Source of the DNA: Glutinoglossum americanum | Lineage: Eukaryota > Ascomycota > Geoglossomycetes > Geoglossales > Geoglossaceae | Assembly: GCA_020080175.1 (NCBI GenBank) | Contig: JAGHQL010000018.1 | Location: 1 to 64,000, forward strand | Length of the DNA stretch: 64,000 nucleotides | Direction of reading: 5' to 3' | Shown: one piece after another, positions 10,071-20,022 of the stretch | Numbering within the stretch: the first letter of the stretch is position 1 | How the letters are laid out: each line of letters starts with the position of its first letter | Translations under genes and position numbers: made by a program | Notes under the pieces: generated by a model | What the model was told of the DNA's origin: nothing | What the model saw: only the letters and a program-made list of their open reading frames with translations | The model's database searches: none

Positions 10071-11198
10071 TCAGATCTTTGCCCCCGCACTACTTCTATG
10101 TTCCTCCTCATCCTCCCCCTCTTTCACTTCCGCATCACCACCCAAAGAACTTCTAACCATCTCCCCCATCTTCCCCTCCCTAACCAACTTCTCCATAAGA
10201 GTCTCATCCCCGAACTTCTGCGAGTGTTCGAACTCCGGTTCCCTCGCGTAGGCAACCCTCGCAGCATCCACCAAGATCCTCGCCGTCATGCCCCAGACCT
10301 TATAATAACCCCCGCCACCCTTCCCGTCCACCCCATCGCCATTGCCAGCGGCCGGGACGTAGAAATGATGCATGCGCCACTCTTCGCCGTACCACTGGAT
10401 CCAGGAACCCTCGTACCATTTCCACGGCGGAGTGTCGGGGGTATCCGGCAGGGGACTCTTGGAGAGGAAGGCGCGGAGCGGCCAGGAGAAGATTGAGGAC
10501 ACCTCCTGCGGGTTCGGGGTGTAGGCGGCGGGGGGCGAAGGGAGGAAGGCGAGGCAGGGGAGGACGCAGAGGTAGGAGCGGGAGAGGTGGCCGGGGAAGT
10601 GGCAGAGGGGTTCGGGGGGGGAGGGGGAGAGGGGGAGTCCGATCTCCTCGTGGGCCTCGCGGAGGGCGGTCGTGGAGGCGGACTCGGCGGCCGAGGTAGG
10701 CTTCCCGCCCGGCAGAGCGACTTGTCCTGGGACTTTTTTTTTCTCTTCCCAACCATACCCCGGGAACGAGGAAGGCGGGGAGGGGGATCCGTCAGCAGGA
10801 GGTCCAGTCTCATATTTATTTTAAAAAACAAAAACAGAGCAAGAAACATAAAACACCCTCTCTTTCTCCCCAGAGCAGCGGTAGCAGTAGCAGTAGCAGC
10901 AGTAGTAAGGGAGGATATAACACACAAGAACTCAGCGTATCAGCCCTCAGCGTAAGCACGACGCGGAGGTCGCCCGCCTGGTCCGCGAACAGGAGGATCA
11001 GGACCGCGGCGCGGCGCGACACGGGGAGGGAGGAGTAGAGGGCAATCGACCCTGGGGATGCGTAGGCGCGGAGGCGGGAGAGCGCTTGCTGTTGGTTACA
11101 TATACGTATACACATCTAGTCAAGAGAGGCAAAAGGATTTTTGTTTTTTTTCAGGGCACCGCACGTACTATGGATGAGGGGGAGAGGGGAGGAGCCAT
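10071..11198 (-). CDS. Nudix hydrolase of the CoA diphosphatase (Pcd1/NUDT7-8) type
   Basis: The start ATG at 11198 begins a 30-nt exon (MAPPLSPSSI) closed by a perfect GTACGT donor. Exon 2 starts at 11088 (QALSRLRAYASPGS) and includes PVSRRAAVLILLF and DLRVVLTLRADTLSS. The main exon, 10726-10071, opens with QVALPGGK and carries the Nudix box: GGK, then AAESASTTALREAHEEIGL, with REAHEE as the metal-binding core. One residue more than the textbook spacing between GG and E fits the CoA-type subfamily. The C-terminus has WGMTARILVDAARVAY. Such enzymes hydrolyse CoA and its derivatives, usually in peroxisomes; the C-terminal end here (SSAGAKI) is not an evident PTS1. The join between exon 2 and the Nudix exon is unresolved. 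Eaf6 starts divergently 291 bp away. Confidence 0.85.
10870..10905. repeat. GCAGTA microsatellite
   Basis: Several AGCAGTAGCAGT units. They lie where an intron of the Nudix gene is expected. Confidence 0.7.
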
Positions 11199-11489
11199 GG
11201 CTTTTGCGCGCCGGTGGTTGTGGTTGTGGGATGTGGTGGAAGGTTGGCGTGGTGTGGTTGTTTTTCCCTTCCTTGAGTAAAGAGCAAAGGTGATGGAGGC
11301 TCGAGAAAGCTTTAGAGGAGGGAGTTATGGTGGAGGAGAAAGAAGAGAAGAGGGAGCGATAAGATTAGATCCATAGCCATGTCAGATAAGATAAGATCCC
11401 TTGGCATCAATCGATCCCAGCCCAAACAACAAAAACCCTCTCCCGACGACGACAACACCAAACAAAGGGGAAGAAAGAAGAAAAAAAGG

Positions 11490-12321
11490 ATGTCCGAAAA
11501 CACCACAACCGCCGCTCACCCCCCCCTCATCCCCCCCCCTCAAACAACCACAACCGCCGCCGCCCCCCCGGCCACAACCACCCCCCCTCGCACCACACCC
11601 CCCTACTACGAAGAACTCCGCCGCAAACTCCGCGAATCCCTCTCCAAGAAGCGCCTCCTCGACAAAACCCTCTCCACGCTCGAAGACCAGATCTACCGCT
11701 TCGAGAACTCCTACCTAGAGGAAACAACAGCCGGAAACATAATCCGAGGCTTCGACACGTACATCAAAGGATCGTCCGCCTCCGCCGCCGCCGCCGCCGC
11801 CTCCGCCACCGGGGGCCCGGCGGCCGCACCAGCAACAAGCTCATCCAGCCGACGCCGGCCCGCCGTCATCGACGCGGACCGGGTATTCTCGCGCAGCTCC
11901 GCGACCTACCTGCGCGTACGCGCCCCTCCCCCCCTCCGCGCGCAGACCCAAGCTAACCACCCCCCCACAGGACTCCCCGGCCCCCACGCTCGCGTCCTCC
12001 ACGCACACCACGCCGTCGCACCACACGACGCCGTCGGCGGGCTTCCAGCCGCACGGCCACGGCTACGGCGGCAACGGGAACGGCGGCAACAATGGCGCGG
12101 GCACGCCGACGCCGACGGGCGCGTCGGCGGGGTTTTCTGGCGCGGGGGGGGCGGGCGCGGTGGTGAAGGGCCAGAAGAAGAAGCGCGTCGTTGTGCCGGT
12201 GGCCGGGGGTGGTGGTGGTGGGGTGGAGGTGGGCGCGGGGGATGCGGGGAGTCCTGGGGAGGATGGGAAGGGGCCGAAGAGGGTGAGGATTAGTTTTGGT
12301 GGGGGAGGGGGGGGGAATTGA
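11490..12321 (+). CDS. eaf6: Eaf6, subunit of NuA4-type histone acetyltransferase complexes
   Basis: Two exons (11490-11915, 11971-12321; GTACGC donor, ACAG acceptor) give 258 aa. A low-complexity Thr/Pro start is followed by the conserved coiled-coil core YYEELRRKLRESLSKKRLLD and LEDQIYRFENSYLEETTAG. NIIRGFDTYIKG and DADRVFSRSSATYLR come next. The tail is Gly-rich and ends with the family-typical basic pieces QKKKRVV and PKRVRISFG. Eaf6 bridges subunits in NuA4 and NuA3 acetyltransferase complexes in the nucleus. An in-frame ATG at 11379 exists, but the family core and a better context favour 11490. Codon use is strongly C/G-ending, and the tail is nearly all Gly/Ala/Val. Confidence 0.93.
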
Positions 12322-12740
12322 GAGGTGCGGTGGTGGTGGCGGTGGAATTTCTCTTCACTTCTGGCGGAAGACGGGAGGGGGCTTACTTCCCCCTAATTAC
12401 GGAGTTCTAAAAGGAGTGTTTTTATGGGTGGAATCCAATCCGGAGTTTTTTTTTTTTTTTTTTTCCTACTGAGCGGGCTGTTTAAAAAAAAAAAAAAAAA
12501 AGGGAGCAAAAGGAAAACACAAAAGCCTCTTTATTTAAAAATTCATAACTGCAGAAATACTCTGCCCACAAAAAAACCCTCTACGGTTAACTGGCAAGTC
12601 CTCCCTCTATAATGGGGTACTAAGGTAAATTTTATATTCTTGCGTGGGGGACGGCGAGGATCCACCACTACATCATATTCGAGATAAGCGGGACCCGAAG
12701 CAAAGCATATCTATATCCCGGCGGAAAGCCCCAAACCCCC
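12322..12740. other. Convergent intergenic region with paired T and A runs
   Basis: The region between Eaf6 and Ams1 3' ends contains about 20 T at 12446-12466 followed by about 18 A near 12483-12501. These could form a long A:U stem or simply act as 3' processing signals for both genes. Confidence 0.6.
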
Positions 12741-15700
12741 TTACAGCTGCAACCTAAACGTGGCGACCTCAAACGGTCTCAATTCGATCTTGACCTCACC
12801 CTTGTTCACCTTGACCTCCTCGAGATCGTCTTCTAGGACATTAGTCTTCCATACCCTTTTGACGGGCAAACTTGTCTTGATAACGCCACGGCTCTTGCCG
12901 CCCATGCTGTCGTAGATCCTCAAGATGACGCTCCTGCCTCTCCTCTTTGCAAACTCGCCGCGCGAGACGTCTTCGTCGTCTTCACCGCGCTTGACCGTGT
13001 CAAGGATGAGAGAAGGCGAGCCGGTTAGGCTGATCGAATTTAGGAGCGAGGGGTATGGGGATCGAGAAGGGCGATAGCAGAATCTCATGGGATTGTTGAA
13101 GTTGATCGCCGTGCGGATAACGGTGGAGTCCAGTGGACGTGCGTGCGGAAGGATAGCATAGCGAATATGATGACGTCCTGGTAGGCAGGCAATCGCATTA
13201 GTACACCATGGCGGGCTTTCTAGACACCTAGGGTCTGAGATTTTGACTAACCCATATCTGCATCCGCATCTGGAGCCTTGGGAGCGCGGAGGAGACTCAA
13301 TCGCATGACGTTTCCGACGGTGGCAAAGCCGTACTTCGACTCGTTAAGGATGGATACGCCAAAGTCATGTTCGGAAAGGTCTGCCCATTTGTGACAGCAG
13401 ACCTCAAACTTGGCCATGTCCCAGCTATAGAAAGAGCAGTTAGCTTCCTCTGCAATGCGTAAAAGGGATAGGATATCAAACCTCGTATTGTAATGCGTCG
13501 GCCTCCTAACGATGCCGAATTGGGTCTCATAGGAAGCCTCCGTGTTCATGACGTCCACCGGAAATTCAACCTTCAGGAATTTCATGGTTTCCCTCCACTC
13601 GACCTCGCTATGTACTTCTACATAGGAAGGGTCATTCGAACCACTCGCCATGAGGCTGATGGTGGTCTTTATCCAACTCTTTTCACTGATCTTCGTTTCC
13701 GTGACCACGCTAACCTTGTGAGGCCCTTTTTCGACCAACTTAGTTTCGCCAGACTGTAGCTCTTTGCGGGTCTCAAGATGGTATACTTCGACATCCCAGG
13801 CTTGCCAGTAGAGGGGCTTGTCGTCAAATATGACAAACTGGTTCGCCTTTCCACCGCTCGCCACGACCTCGCGATCAATTGACAGGTCGACAAGAGACGT
13901 GATGCAGCCATTCTTGACTTCTACCTTGTAGTGAGAATTCTGGAGATGGAAAACGCCTTTCTGGACTTCCCTGGCAGTCGCGGTGGGCGCCGGCGCAGGG
14001 GGTTTTGACTTATTGACGACAGTCGGTTGGTTTCCTTCTACCAGGCTATATATTCCAGTCTTTGCCGCAGATGGAAGTTCTAGAATTTCAGAGCGGTGCC
14101 ATGGGAGAGTATTGACCCCCCACAAGTCAGACCCCTCGGACCCTTTGTGGTGGAACCCAAGTGTGGACAGAGCATCTCTTATGAGCTTTTCGCCGCGGCT
14201 CTCAACTTCCGCATATACCTGTAGCCATCGTTAAAAGGTCACAGCTGATTCAGGGGGCAAAATAGATCCTACCTTGTCAGAATCGTCATAGCACATCCTG
14301 ATAGAGCTTCCCGGCAAGCAGTCGTGAAACTGGCATAGGAGTATCATTTCCCACAAATCGTCGATGTCTGATTTGGGATATACATAGCGTTTCTTCTCCG
14401 CCTCTTGGTCGCCACTCAAGCTAGCTAGCGTCGCTAAGAATTCGACGTCGTGCATGAGCACCTCCGACTTGCGATTGCCCCGCTTGTTGTTTGATTGTGT
14501 CGTATAAGTTCCTCGGTGGAGTTCAAAGTAGAGCTCCCCATACCAAGTTACGAATTTGGTGCCGGATTCGGCTTTCTTCTCCAGTCTTGCAAAGAAATCG
14601 TCCACGGAATCACCCATCTTCACCCTCGGCAACATGCCTATCTTGTCGCTCAACCCTCTACACCTCCTAAGTTTATCGATATGTTGGAAAGTTGGCCCGC
14701 CACCACCATCGCCTTTTCCAAATACCAGGAGCGAAGTGGAGTCTTGGTCCATTGATTTGTGTTGTTCCACACTTCGCTTGACATCTCCAAAGTGGGCTTC
14801 CGCCGTGTACGTTTCCGAGGGAGGCATGTGGCAAATCACTTGGGTTCCATCAAGGGCAACCCAGTTGAACGTTGTGTGGGGGAATTTGTTTATGTTGTTC
14901 CAACTGAGTTTTTGTGTCAAGAACCGGCTCATCCCCGCGAGCCGGCAGATTTGAGGCAGCTGACTAGAGTAGCCAAACGTGTCTGGAAGCCAGAAAGTCG
15001 TGCATCGCTCGCCAAAGTGGCTTTCAAAGAAGCGCTGGCCATATATGAACTGTCGGACTAAAGACTCTCCACTCGGCATATTGGTGTCATGTTCCACCCA
15101 GCTACCACCAATTGGATAGAAGGTGCCCTTTTTCACATGTGCTTTCACTCGGTTGAAAAGCGAGGGGTAGTGCTGTTCGAGCCACTTGTATTGCTGGGCC
15201 TGGGATGCAACGAACCGGTGCTCAGGGTAGCGATCCAGGAGGTTACATTGATTTGCCCACGATCGGGCAACTTTCCGTTTCGTTTCGGCCCAAGGCCATA
15301 ACCAGCAGGTATCTACGGTATACGTGGTTAGTAGTGTCCTGTTCAGTGTGTGCTCTTTTTCGTCACGGGAGGGAACTACAGACCGATGTGACAGTGTCCG
15401 ATACCGTACACGAGGGGCTCGTTGTCGTTTTGATAGACCTTTTCCGAATCAACGTGTTTGCCCAGGTACCTTTCCGCAATCTCTCGGCCCTTGCGAACAG
15501 AGGATATGTCGCCCTGAACGAATGCATCGACGATGGCATTCGCAACTTTAAGGGCCTCATGTGCTTGCCACGAATTATCGGGGAACTCTCGTGCGGCATC
15601 TGTTTGACAGGTCAGGAGCACGTCGGCCAACCACTCACTCCCTTATCCCGCAATGACCGATGCAGATGACCGACCTTTAATGATCCAGAAATCGATATTC

Positions 15701-16421
15701 AACTGCCGAGCGTCCAGGTTTATGGCTACAATGTCTGCCTTGGTGAGCTGAAACCAGTTGTTTGGGTTCGGTGGCTGAATTCCGTCGCCCCCAGGCGCAT
15801 TTCCGAACATCTTATTGCATGCCATCTCAATGTAGAAGACATGCTTTTTCCCATCTCTCCAAGAGTGTGGAAGTATCCACTCGATCCTGTCTCCACCGGT
15901 AAGGCCTTGCAAAGGCTCCCCATCTTCGGACCAAACCATCCCCTCGTTGCCCGCATCCCAGTGAAATTCCAAGTGTTCCTTTTTTTGAAAGTGAGAAGGG
16001 ACGGTTAGAGTAATTCGAAACCAATGCGTTGACCAACTAGGCCCGAAAGATTCTCCTCTCTTGGTGTGCTTGTATTCTTTGTCCTTGGACGTTGCTTCTT
16101 TGAAACTCGGGCGTCCATGATCGGGAACGCTATACACCATGAGTTTCGCAAACTCGTCGCCCCACAAACGACCATCCTCGTACATCCTATAATGGCGTAG
16201 AACCACAAGTTAGCAGAGCCGGCCGCGAGCAATCTGTATAGAATTGGTTTGATTGCGCGACGTTTGTCTACTTACGATACCAAATTATTTCCTTCATATT
16301 GCCCTCCAGTAGTGAACTGGTCCAGTCGATCCTTGTAGATGTTCCGGATCTGTTGACCCACGGGGCCAGCCGAGAGCTTTGGATATTGGCTCGTAGATTT
16401 TGTTTGAGTCTCACCACCCAT
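12741..16421 (-). CDS. ams1: Vacuolar alpha-mannosidase Ams1 (GH38)
   Basis: Seven exons: 16421-16276, 16186-15675, 15599-15384, 15312-14273, 14218-13482, 13424-13252 and 13177-12741. They give 1086 aa, matching the family length. The N-terminus ([20 protein letters not shown]) is Ams1-like. The GH38 catalytic domain has DTCWLWPW at about 292, where His-Ile-Gly-Asp crosses an intron, and PDTFGY with Asp402 as the likely nucleophile. [12 protein letters not shown] and [12 protein letters not shown] are also typical. The C-terminal beta domains include [15 protein letters not shown] and end [10 protein letters not shown]. The enzyme trims free oligosaccharides in the vacuole and in yeast arrives by the Cvt/autophagy route. 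An in-frame upstream extension to 16559 exists but is low complexity, so I treat it as leader. Confidence 0.95.
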
Positions 16422-16775
16422 AATTGCTTGATCAGAGTCCGATTTGGAGTGGGAAGGAAGCTGCGACGGGGAGGATATGCTATTTGTACTTGAAGCTCCA
16501 GCTATGGCGGGGTATGCAGGGGTCAATCTGAGCTTTGGGGTCATGGGGAAAAAAAACAACTTACTGAGACATCAAGTCGGATGACCTTTGTAGCCTTCGA
16601 TTGGCCTGAAAAGGAATAATGAGAACACGGGTCTTTGGCAGAGCTCGTAAGCATGTGCTATCTTGATTGTTGTTGCTTCAAGTTACTTCAGCTTCATTAT
16701 ATTAATCAACTAGCGTTTAGAGAATATGGTACTTTGGGGAAGTGCACAACATGGTGCAAACCCGGCACACTAGAC
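16422..16775. other. Ams1 promoter region
   Basis: About 350 bp between the Ams1 start and the 3' end of the BTB gene. No other gene or clear motif was seen. Confidence 0.5.
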
Positions 16776-17408
16776 TTAGTGGCAATTGGTTGCATGCATC
16801 ACCGTCCCAAGGCAAATCTGCTGATCGAAGATGGTGTGTTTCTGGATCACCAACACCCTCAGGACCTCCTCATCTTCGTACTCGTCCTCTTCATCGCCCT
16901 GTACCTTCCTACACAGTTTCCCACAAGCACTTGGATCTCCTCTATGTTTATATATGCCCCGTGGGCAAACGTAGACCTTTTTGGTCCTCCAGACTGGATG
17001 GTATTCAACCTCTATATCCGCCCCTGTCGTTTCATCAATCCTGCCCTCACCCTGCTCCCACTCTACCGCTTTGCGGTCGACCTTCACCGCTTGAAGATAT
17101 GCCTTACTCTCTATCCACTGCGCCAACCGGGGGATCTGGAAGTAATTGGCTTCCTCCAGGAGCGCAAGATACAAGGCGTGGTTGTGTCCGCTTGAGTTCT
17201 CGTAAAACACGGGAAGCACGCCGCGTCGAAGGTAACGCAGAATATGTTCGAACAAGTTCGCATCGGCGTCGATGAAGTATGAACCGTCCGGCTGCAAATT
17301 GTCGTGCCAACGCTCGGACAGCAGTGAAGAGAAGAATTCGCTTTCATGTGTTAGGGTTTGCTTTGTCGTCACAAAGTGACGTTCGCCTACTTGAAGGGTA
17401 ATCTTCAT
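16776..17408 (-). CDS. BTB/POZ T1-type (KCTD-like) domain protein
   Basis: A single exon of 210 aa. The N-terminal BTB/T1 domain spans about residues 1-105. It starts ITLQVGERHFVTTKQTLTHE and then has FFSSLLSERW, then SYFIDADANLFEHILRYLRRG and LLEEANYFQIPRL. These are the hallmark positions of K+-channel tetramerisation/KCTD domains. The remainder has short aromatic and acidic stretches (GDEEDEYEDEE). KCTD-like proteins often serve as oligomeric adaptors, for example for cullin-3 ligases, but no partner can be named here. There are no membrane segments, so it is not a channel. Confidence 0.85.
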   Translation of the reverse strand: MKITLQVGERHFVTTKQTLTHESEFFSSLLSERWHDNLQPDGSYFIDADANLFEHILRYLRRGVLPVFYENSSGHNHALYLALLEEANYFQIPRLAQWIESKAYLQAVKVDRKAVEWEQGEGRIDETTGADIEVEYHPVWRTKKVYVCPRGIYKHRGDPSACGKLCRKVQGDEEDEYEDEEVLRVLVIQKHTIFDQQICLGTVMHATNCH

Positions 17409-17811
17409 ATCTAGTGGAGGAGGCCCGCGCGCTTTGATGTAGAAAAGCTCAGTGGGCCAAAGAGGTATGTCGACCTTTATATGTGGCGTAGAAATTGGAC
17501 CCTAGAGTCAGAACCGGACAAGCAAACGAAGAGGAAACGCGTCCCGTAAAAGAGTGTGGAGCCGTGTTTAGTTACTTCATCCACATGGATTTCGATCCGC
17601 GGGATGAAGCGTTAGCTCTGCAGAGATACCCCAAGAGTGATTGTTCCATACACTGACAATAGCCTCGAACCACCAACGAATTGCCATCTTTTTTTTTGCC
17701 GGATACATTAGCAGTTTAGCTCACTAGATTGGCCAGCTCTATGTCGACACATATGAGCTATGCTGTGCCTATCAGAGAACAATAGCAACACAAGTGAACC
17801 GGCATAACCGG
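17409..17811. other. Intergenic region
   Basis: About 400 bp. Nothing recognised apart from the probable BTB gene promoter. Confidence 0.5.
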
Positions 17812-18339
17812 CTATTTTTCCTCCCCGACAGCAATCCATGCGCTCAGTGGATCAGCCCAAATCTCCCAATGGCCAATCCTCCCTTCAAGGTCAAACCCAC
17901 TTAGTCTATATATAAACAGTTCCCTCCAAGTCTTCCCTGTCTTCACACTCCTGAACGACGCGTGTGCAACCACACTCACTGCCCCTCCACGATCACCGGT
18001 ATCAACGACCTCACTTACTAACCTAGTAGAAGGATCCACAATAAACCCCTCAGCTGCGGGAAATGTGTCTTTGCTAGGCTCAAACACCAGCGTGTCGCCC
18101 AATAACGAAAAATAGTCGTCGCATGTTGACGATGAGGAGGGTTGCCCCTTTCGGCGTCCGGTGAAGGTCTTGCCTAAAAAGGGCAGTCTGTCGCCCGCCC
18201 ACTCAGGACCATGTTCAGTGATCCTTGGAGATTCCCTGAAGAATTGATCTAGAATTTGCGTGGGGGACATTGACTCCAAGAACGCATGGCAGAATGCATG
18301 TGCACGGGAGCGTAGAAGCTCAGAGCGGGTGCCAGACAT
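17812..18339 (-). CDS. Small conserved hypothetical, NTF2/SnoaL-like pattern
   Basis: A single exon of 175 aa starting MSGTRSELLRSRAHAF. The order is an N-terminal helix (FCHAFLESMSPTQILDQFF), a central LPFLGKTFTGRRKGQ piece, then alternating beta-like strands (VSVVAHASFRSVKTGKTWRELFIYRL) and a closing GRIGHWEIWADPLSAW. This pattern fits the cone-like NTF2/SnoaL fold seen in many small fungal proteins. No catalytic residue can be assigned, so no function is proposed. The coding frame is clean with a good start, and codon use resembles that of neighbouring genes. Confidence 0.7.
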   Translation of the reverse strand: MSGTRSELLRSRAHAFCHAFLESMSPTQILDQFFRESPRITEHGPEWAGDRLPFLGKTFTGRRKGQPSSSSTCDDYFSLLGDTLVFEPSKDTFPAAEGFIVDPSTRLVSEVVDTGDRGGAVSVVAHASFRSVKTGKTWRELFIYRLSGFDLEGRIGHWEIWADPLSAWIAVGEEK

Positions 18340-18773
18340 TATTCGCTATCTGCTGGTATCCTCATGGACAACAAAGCCGCTTTCTTAGTGGCTGATTGTG
18401 GAGATGTGGAGTAGGTCGCAAACACCCAACAGGAATTGTCTGATAGAACCGGAGTTAACTCGAGATTTCCGATCTGACTACAAACACCAGCGATTCCAGA
18501 CGGGGCCTGGGAATGGAGTTATTGAAAGTGACTCTGGGTTAAACTCCGACTTGGAGGTAAGAGCGGGGGACGGAGGTAACGACAATGGGCCGTTGTGGGG
18601 TTTCCCATATATCCATCAGAAGGATCCCACATCTGAGTCCACAGGACATCACCACCACATACTCAATTCCTCGTGGTTATCATATCTTAATCCCCTTATT
18701 TAAAACTACCTTTTGGGGAAAAAAAAAAAAAGCCGCCATTTCCTCAACAACCCAAGAAAAAAAGAGCGGAAAA
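18340..18773. other. Divergent promoter between the NTF2-like and SDR genes
   Basis: A 434-bp gap. An A-run of 13 precedes the SDR start, and the frame is open upstream of 18774 to 18585. That extension (MGRCGVSHIS...) has no family similarity and is treated as leader. Confidence 0.5.
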
Positions 18774-19754
18774 ATGGTCAAAATCCTCATCCTCGGCGCA
18801 ACAGGCTATATCGGCCTCCCCCTTTCCCAATCCCTCCTCCGCGCCTCCCACATCGTCTACGGCCTCTCCCGTACCCCTCAGAAAGCCCACCAGCTCGCCC
18901 TCCAAGAAATCCACCCCATCCTCGGCTCCACCACAGACTCCGCCTCATACGCAAAACTCATCCGGGAGGAACGCATCGATGTCGTCGTCGACTGCACCAG
19001 CGGGGATGCTGAGGGCAGCATCCGCACCCTCGAAGTCATGACCAGGCTTGGCCAAGAACGCATCGAAGCCGGGAAGGCTCACGGGTGGCCCACCGTGAAG
19101 CTGGGGTATATCTATGTGAGCGGGATGTGGGTTCACGGCTCGTCCCCGGAACCCGTCAGCGACCTCTCTCCCATCGGTGTCCCAGGTGCCCCTGCGCAGC
19201 CAGTCGGCATCGTCGCCTGGCGACCCGCTGTAGAACGCAAGGTCCTAGCTGCCCGAGACACGCTCGACGTGATGATAGTACGCCCGGCGGTTCTCTACGG
19301 CCGCAACAACCCGCTATGGAGTTTCTTATTCAATCCGCTCCTCGAAGCTGCGAGGGACAACCGGTCTGCCGATGTTAGCGTGAAAGCTGACCCAGAGGCT
19401 ATGATCCCGCTTGTGCATCTTGACGACACGGTATTGGGACTCCACCAGGCGGTTGAGAAGCTCCCGCTCATTAGTGGTTTGGGTGCTTGGCCTGTGTTCG
19501 ATCTGGTGACTAGTAGGGAGAGCTTGCGGATCGTGGTTGAGGCTGCGGGGTGCGCGCTAGGGTTTCGTGGCAAGGTGTTGTGTGTGGGAGCGAGGGGTGA
19601 TGCTCAAGCAGAAGCTATGAGCTGTAGTGTCAGGGGAGACTCGAGTCGGGCGAGAGATCTGCTGGGCTGGAACCCGAAGATCTTGGGGATGGTAGATGGG
19701 GTCGAAAAGTATGTCTTGTCCTTCAGGGCGATGAGTGAGGAGAGAGTGATGTAG
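18774..19754 (+). CDS. NAD(P)-dependent epimerase/dehydratase-like extended SDR
   Basis: A single exon of 326 aa. It starts MVKILILGATGYIGLPLSQS, placing the Rossmann glycine motif GATGYIG at residues 8-14. The cofactor half continues with VVDCTSG. The central GYIYVSGMWVHG segment sits where extended SDRs carry the active-site Tyr, but no clear YxxxK is present. Substrate-side motifs include VIRPAVLYGR-like VRPAVLYGRNN and PLVHLDDTVLGLHQAV, typical of NAD-dependent epimerase/dehydratases of fungi. The substrate is unknown. The first half of the gene is much more C-ending in codon use than the second half. Confidence 0.85.
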   Translation: MVKILILGATGYIGLPLSQSLLRASHIVYGLSRTPQKAHQLALQEIHPILGSTTDSASYAKLIREERIDVVVDCTSGDAEGSIRTLEVMTRLGQERIEAGKAHGWPTVKLGYIYVSGMWVHGSSPEPVSDLSPIGVPGAPAQPVGIVAWRPAVERKVLAARDTLDVMIVRPAVLYGRNNPLWSFLFNPLLEAARDNRSADVSVKADPEAMIPLVHLDDTVLGLHQAVEKLPLISGLGAWPVFDLVTSRESLRIVVEAAGCALGFRGKVLCVGARGDAQAEAMSCSVRGDSSRARDLLGWNPKILGMVDGVEKYVLSFRAMSEERVM

Positions 19755-20022
19755 GGACATGAAGAAGAGAAATGTGCATATTCTATCACTTCGAGCATTG
19801 CCAACTACATACTCCATCCCTCAAATGCTTTACCATTATGCGTGATCACTGGAAGCTATATAACAAGCCTAGGCCTTCCCTCTGATGCTGCTAATTCCCC
19901 CGCCCTAAACCCCTAAAAATGATGAACACATTGAGGGGTCTCCTAGCTACCGGAGACTGTATAGCTCGTTCTGCGCCCCCGGTGTGGTGGTGTGCACCGC
20001 TCGCTAATGATGGGTTTCGCAA

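Noticed and set aside
10286-10752. Pro/Arg-rich frames over the Nudix gene
   Set aside because: They are shadows of the GC-rich Nudix exon, whose own frame holds the Nudix box.
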